Source: Meira nashicola
Lineage: Eukaryota; Basidiomycota; Exobasidiomycetes; Exobasidiales; Brachybasidiaceae
Assembly (NCBI GenBank): GCA_001600355.1
Contig: BCJU01000003.1
Location: forward strand, 2,112,519-2,176,518
Direction: 5' to 3'
Length of the DNA: 64,000 nucleotides
The position numbers and the translations under genes were made by a program. Shown here piece by piece: positions 62,145 to 64,000 of the stretch. Below the pieces are notes generated by a model. The model ran no database searches. It was not told where the DNA came from and saw only the letters and a list, made by a program, of their open reading frames with translations. Every line of letters begins with the position of its first letter. Within the stretch, counting starts at the first letter, position 1.

Positions 62145-62176
62145 TATTTAACGCGTGTCAAGATACGCGTTAAATA
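62145..62176. promoter_or_regulatory. 12-bp inverted repeat with two MluI boxes upstream of the importin gene
   Basis: tatttaacgcgt (62145-62156) and acgcgttaaata (62165-62176) are exact reverse complements around an 8-base spacer. Each arm holds ACGCGT, the MBF-binding core known from ascomycete yeasts. The pair is 136-167 bp before the importin ATG, in the 595-bp spacer 61717-62311, which otherwise shows no gene. Confidence 0.55.
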
Positions 62177-62311
62177 CATGGGTCAAGCAACACTTTTTTT
62201 TAATAAAGTTTAAATGTGTGAATTCTTTCAATTCTTCCAAATTATCAAATACATCATCCTGGTCACTCTCGAAACAGCAATTCGATCGTTTAGGGTTACA
62301 GTCGGACAGAG

Positions 62312-64000
62312 ATGGAGGAGCAACTCATTGCCGCTTTTCGTGGCACTTTAGAGCCAAATGTAGAAACGATTAAAGCAGCTGAAAAGCATCTTCGAGAAGT
62401 GTTGCATCCTTTACCTTCAGCTGGAATGGCATTGATCAAGATCATATTTGCAAATGATGGTTCACTTCCAATTTCAATCAGACAAGCAGCTGCTGTAAAT
62501 TTAAGTAAATGGATCAAAGAAAGATGGAGTCCATTCTTTGCGGAATTTGAAGGATTTCAAGAACGAATAGGTGATAAAGTCGAAACTGTAGCTTTACCGG
62601 TTGAACAGAAACCGCCTATTCGAGAAGCACTTTTGAGTGGACTCGCTCTTCAAGAAACTAAACTTAGAGGACCTATTCTGAAAGCTTTGATCAGTATTGC
62701 ATCTTGTGATTGGCCGGATGAATTTCCTGACCTATTACCAAAAGTTCAATCTTTGTTACAAGCACAAGGTCAAGGAAGGGAAAGTAATTATGCCGTCGAA
62801 AGCGCATTGGCTTTCTTGGATGAATGGTTTTATTCTTCAATGGACGAAACAGGCTTGATGTCTATCACTAGGGAGCTATTCCCTGATTTGGAACGTATTC
62901 TGAGCAATCAAGACGTATACTCTGCTCAGATTCGTTGTCATTGCGTCAGCATTCTAAATCAAACACTAGAGACCTTATGGATGGTCAAGGAACAATATCC
63001 AGATGCAGCAAAAACTGTCGCTCAGGATTTGTTACCAAAATGGTTAAGTCATTTAGAAAGTATCCTCAGATCGGATCCATCACAAATCATTGCAGCTTTC
63101 AATCAAGGTAGCAATGGCACTTTTCCTCAAAGAGCAGGAGAGGAATTGGCTTTGCAATCACAAGCATGGCAAACTCTCATCACTGCTACTCACTTTGGAT
63201 CTCATTTCAAGCCACGTCTAATAGCATTACAAACGCAAGCTCTGTCAAGTCTCACATCCTTACAAGGTCCTTTTCAACATTATCATATTTCAGCTGCAGA
63301 TGATATAGAGGGTACTAAAGATTTGACATTTTTTGCTACTCCATCAAACCTTGCCGCAAAGATAATTGACTTTTTTGGTGTTGTTCTACAGAAGAGCAAA
63401 GATACCTCAAATTTGGATGTGCTAAACACTTTCATTCCTCTTTTATGTTCGTACTCTCGCATCACTACTGGAGAAGAAGAAGAATGGCTGGCGAATGTAT
63501 CCGAATTTGTGGCTGCAGGTGAAGATGATGAATTAGGTGCACTCAATAATTCTACTCGAGGCAGATGTGCAGATATTTTAGGAGATCTGATGATGAGTAA
63601 GCCTAACGAGGTCGCAGTTTCTTTGCAAAACACTGTTCAATTATCACACAACAAAGGTCAAGATTTACAAAATGCAGGACAACCATCTTGGTGGAAAGAA
63701 GAGGAGGCTTGTCTAGCTTTGATTGGCGGAGTGGCTGAATATATCGTTGAACAGATTGAAGAAGCCAAAAAAACTAGCCAAAAGCCTACGTTTGACGTTG
63801 AAGGTGTCTTTGGTTCGAGTGTTATGCCTTATATTGCAAAAGGTACGCCACACTTTTTATATGGAAGATGTTTTGTTTTTGCATCACAATTTGCAGGCAT
63901 CCTACCAACACATCTTGCTACTAGCTTCTTGGAAGCAGCTGTTAACGTAATGGAAGATACTACTTCAGAAGATGAAGATGCTGATGCGATTACAAAGTTA
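62312..64000 (+). CDS. KAP114: Importin-9 / KAP114-type karyopherin beta (5' part; runs off the right edge)
   Basis: Open for 563 codons from the ATG at 62312 to the end of the window. The N-terminus has the importin-beta fold: LEPNVETIKAAEKHLREVL, ISIRQAAAVNLSKWIKERW, and PIREALLSGLALQETKLRGP, with the SIASCDWPDEFPDLLPKV phrase typical of importin-9-like and related karyopherins. HEAT repeats continue, and HFLYGRCFVFASQFAGILP matches the mid-region of the family. Kap114/importin-9 carries histones H2A-H2B and TBP into the nucleus. The C-terminal half is outside the window, so the subfamily call rests on the N-terminus only. An acidic run (EDTTSEDEDAD) is at the edge. Confidence 0.85.
   Translation, partial: MEEQLIAAFRGTLEPNVETIKAAEKHLREVLHPLPSAGMALIKIIFANDGSLPISIRQAAAVNLSKWIKERWSPFFAEFEGFQERIGDKVETVALPVEQKPPIREALLSGLALQETKLRGPILKALISIASCDWPDEFPDLLPKVQSLLQAQGQGRESNYAVESALAFLDEWFYSSMDETGLMSITRELFPDLERILSNQDVYSAQIRCHCVSILNQTLETLWMVKEQYPDAAKTVAQDLLPKWLSHLESILRSDPSQIIAAFNQGSNGTFPQRAGEELALQSQAWQTLITATHFGSHFKPRLIALQTQALSSLTSLQGPFQHYHISAADDIEGTKDLTFFATPSNLAAKIIDFFGVVLQKSKDTSNLDVLNTFIPLLCSYSRITTGEEEEWLANVSEFVAAGEDDELGALNNSTRGRCADILGDLMMSKPNEVAVSLQNTVQLSHNKGQDLQNAGQPSWWKEEEACLALIGGVAEYIVEQIEEAKKTSQKPTFDVEGVFGSSVMPYIAKGTPHFLYGRCFVFASQFAGILPTHLATSFLEAAVNVMEDTTSEDEDADAITKL

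Noticed and set aside
1..64000. tRNA genes
   Set aside because: I looked on both strands for the B-box pattern GGTTCGAATCC and its variants near a matching A-box and found no credible cloverleaf; a covariance-model scan would be decisive.
1..64000. Single ACGCGT hexamers (about 2306, 4314, 12706, 28950, 41957, 46560, 55674) as cell-cycle boxes
   Set aside because: Roughly this number is expected by chance in 64 kb; only the inverted pair at 62145-62176 stands out.

Overview
The window is a gene-dense stretch of a fungal nuclear genome. Evidence: small spliceosomal introns (58-180 nt, GT...AG), Zn2Cys6 and HAL5-type kinase families found only in fungi, and a eukaryotic housekeeping set (RPB2, TAF7, ORC5, CWC2, QCR8, RRP5). 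Most genes have 0-2 introns and the DNA leans AT-rich. Protein architectures suggest a basidiomycete, plausibly Ustilaginomycotina/Exobasidiomycetes, but I cannot fix the species from sequence alone. I found no tRNA, rRNA, CRISPR array or autonomous transposon.

Layout. 0-11 kb: 5' part of RRP5 (minus), a mitochondrial dicarboxylate-type carrier, an aldehyde dehydrogenase, a tiny cysteine-rich secreted peptide gene with one intron (6.6 kb), a PNRC-motif decapping-enhancer-like protein and glutathione synthetase. 11.3-12.6 kb: a tandem duplication of roughly 0.55 kb carrying a 44-residue secreted cysteine peptide gene and a decayed copy of it. 12.9-19 kb: a pirin with a whole RIB7-type riboflavin reductase embedded inside it, a PHO13-like phosphatase, an orphan FAR1-like DNA-binding protein with an in-frame minisatellite, an unidentified acidic protein and TMA22/DENR. 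19-31 kb: TRS85, TAF7, a tyrosine phosphatase, an ANY1-like PQ-loop protein, ORC5 and a small mitochondrial-looking protein. 31.2-33.4 kb is empty of convincing genes. 33.4-51.8 kb: HAL5-like kinase, a secreted Ser/His-rich protein broken by a frameshift, an FGGY sugar kinase, MPP-beta and bL21m head to head, a J-domain protein, nitronate monooxygenase, NCS6 and RPB2.

52.0-55.2 kb holds the best candidate for something undescribed: two tandem, same-strand paralogues with an identical six-exon layout in an otherwise intron-poor region. Each encodes a short Pro/Tyr/Cys N-terminus, one membrane segment, a long EEKK-type charged rod and a conserved 86-residue C-terminal module of no family I recognise. 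The downstream copy has an in-frame TAA in the rod, yet everything after it is still conserved. 56-64 kb: a Zn2Cys6 regulator, CWC2, QCR8 and the 5' part of an importin-9/KAP114 gene.

How the genes work together: there is no metabolic cluster, as expected for a fungal housekeeping region. Several neighbours share divergent promoters: TMA22/TRS85, MPP-beta/bL21m (both mitochondrial), nitronate monooxygenase/NCS6, CWC2/QCR8 and ANY1-like/ORC5. Exon boundaries were inferred from GT/AG signals, reading frame and family or paralogue agreement; none is supported by transcripts here.
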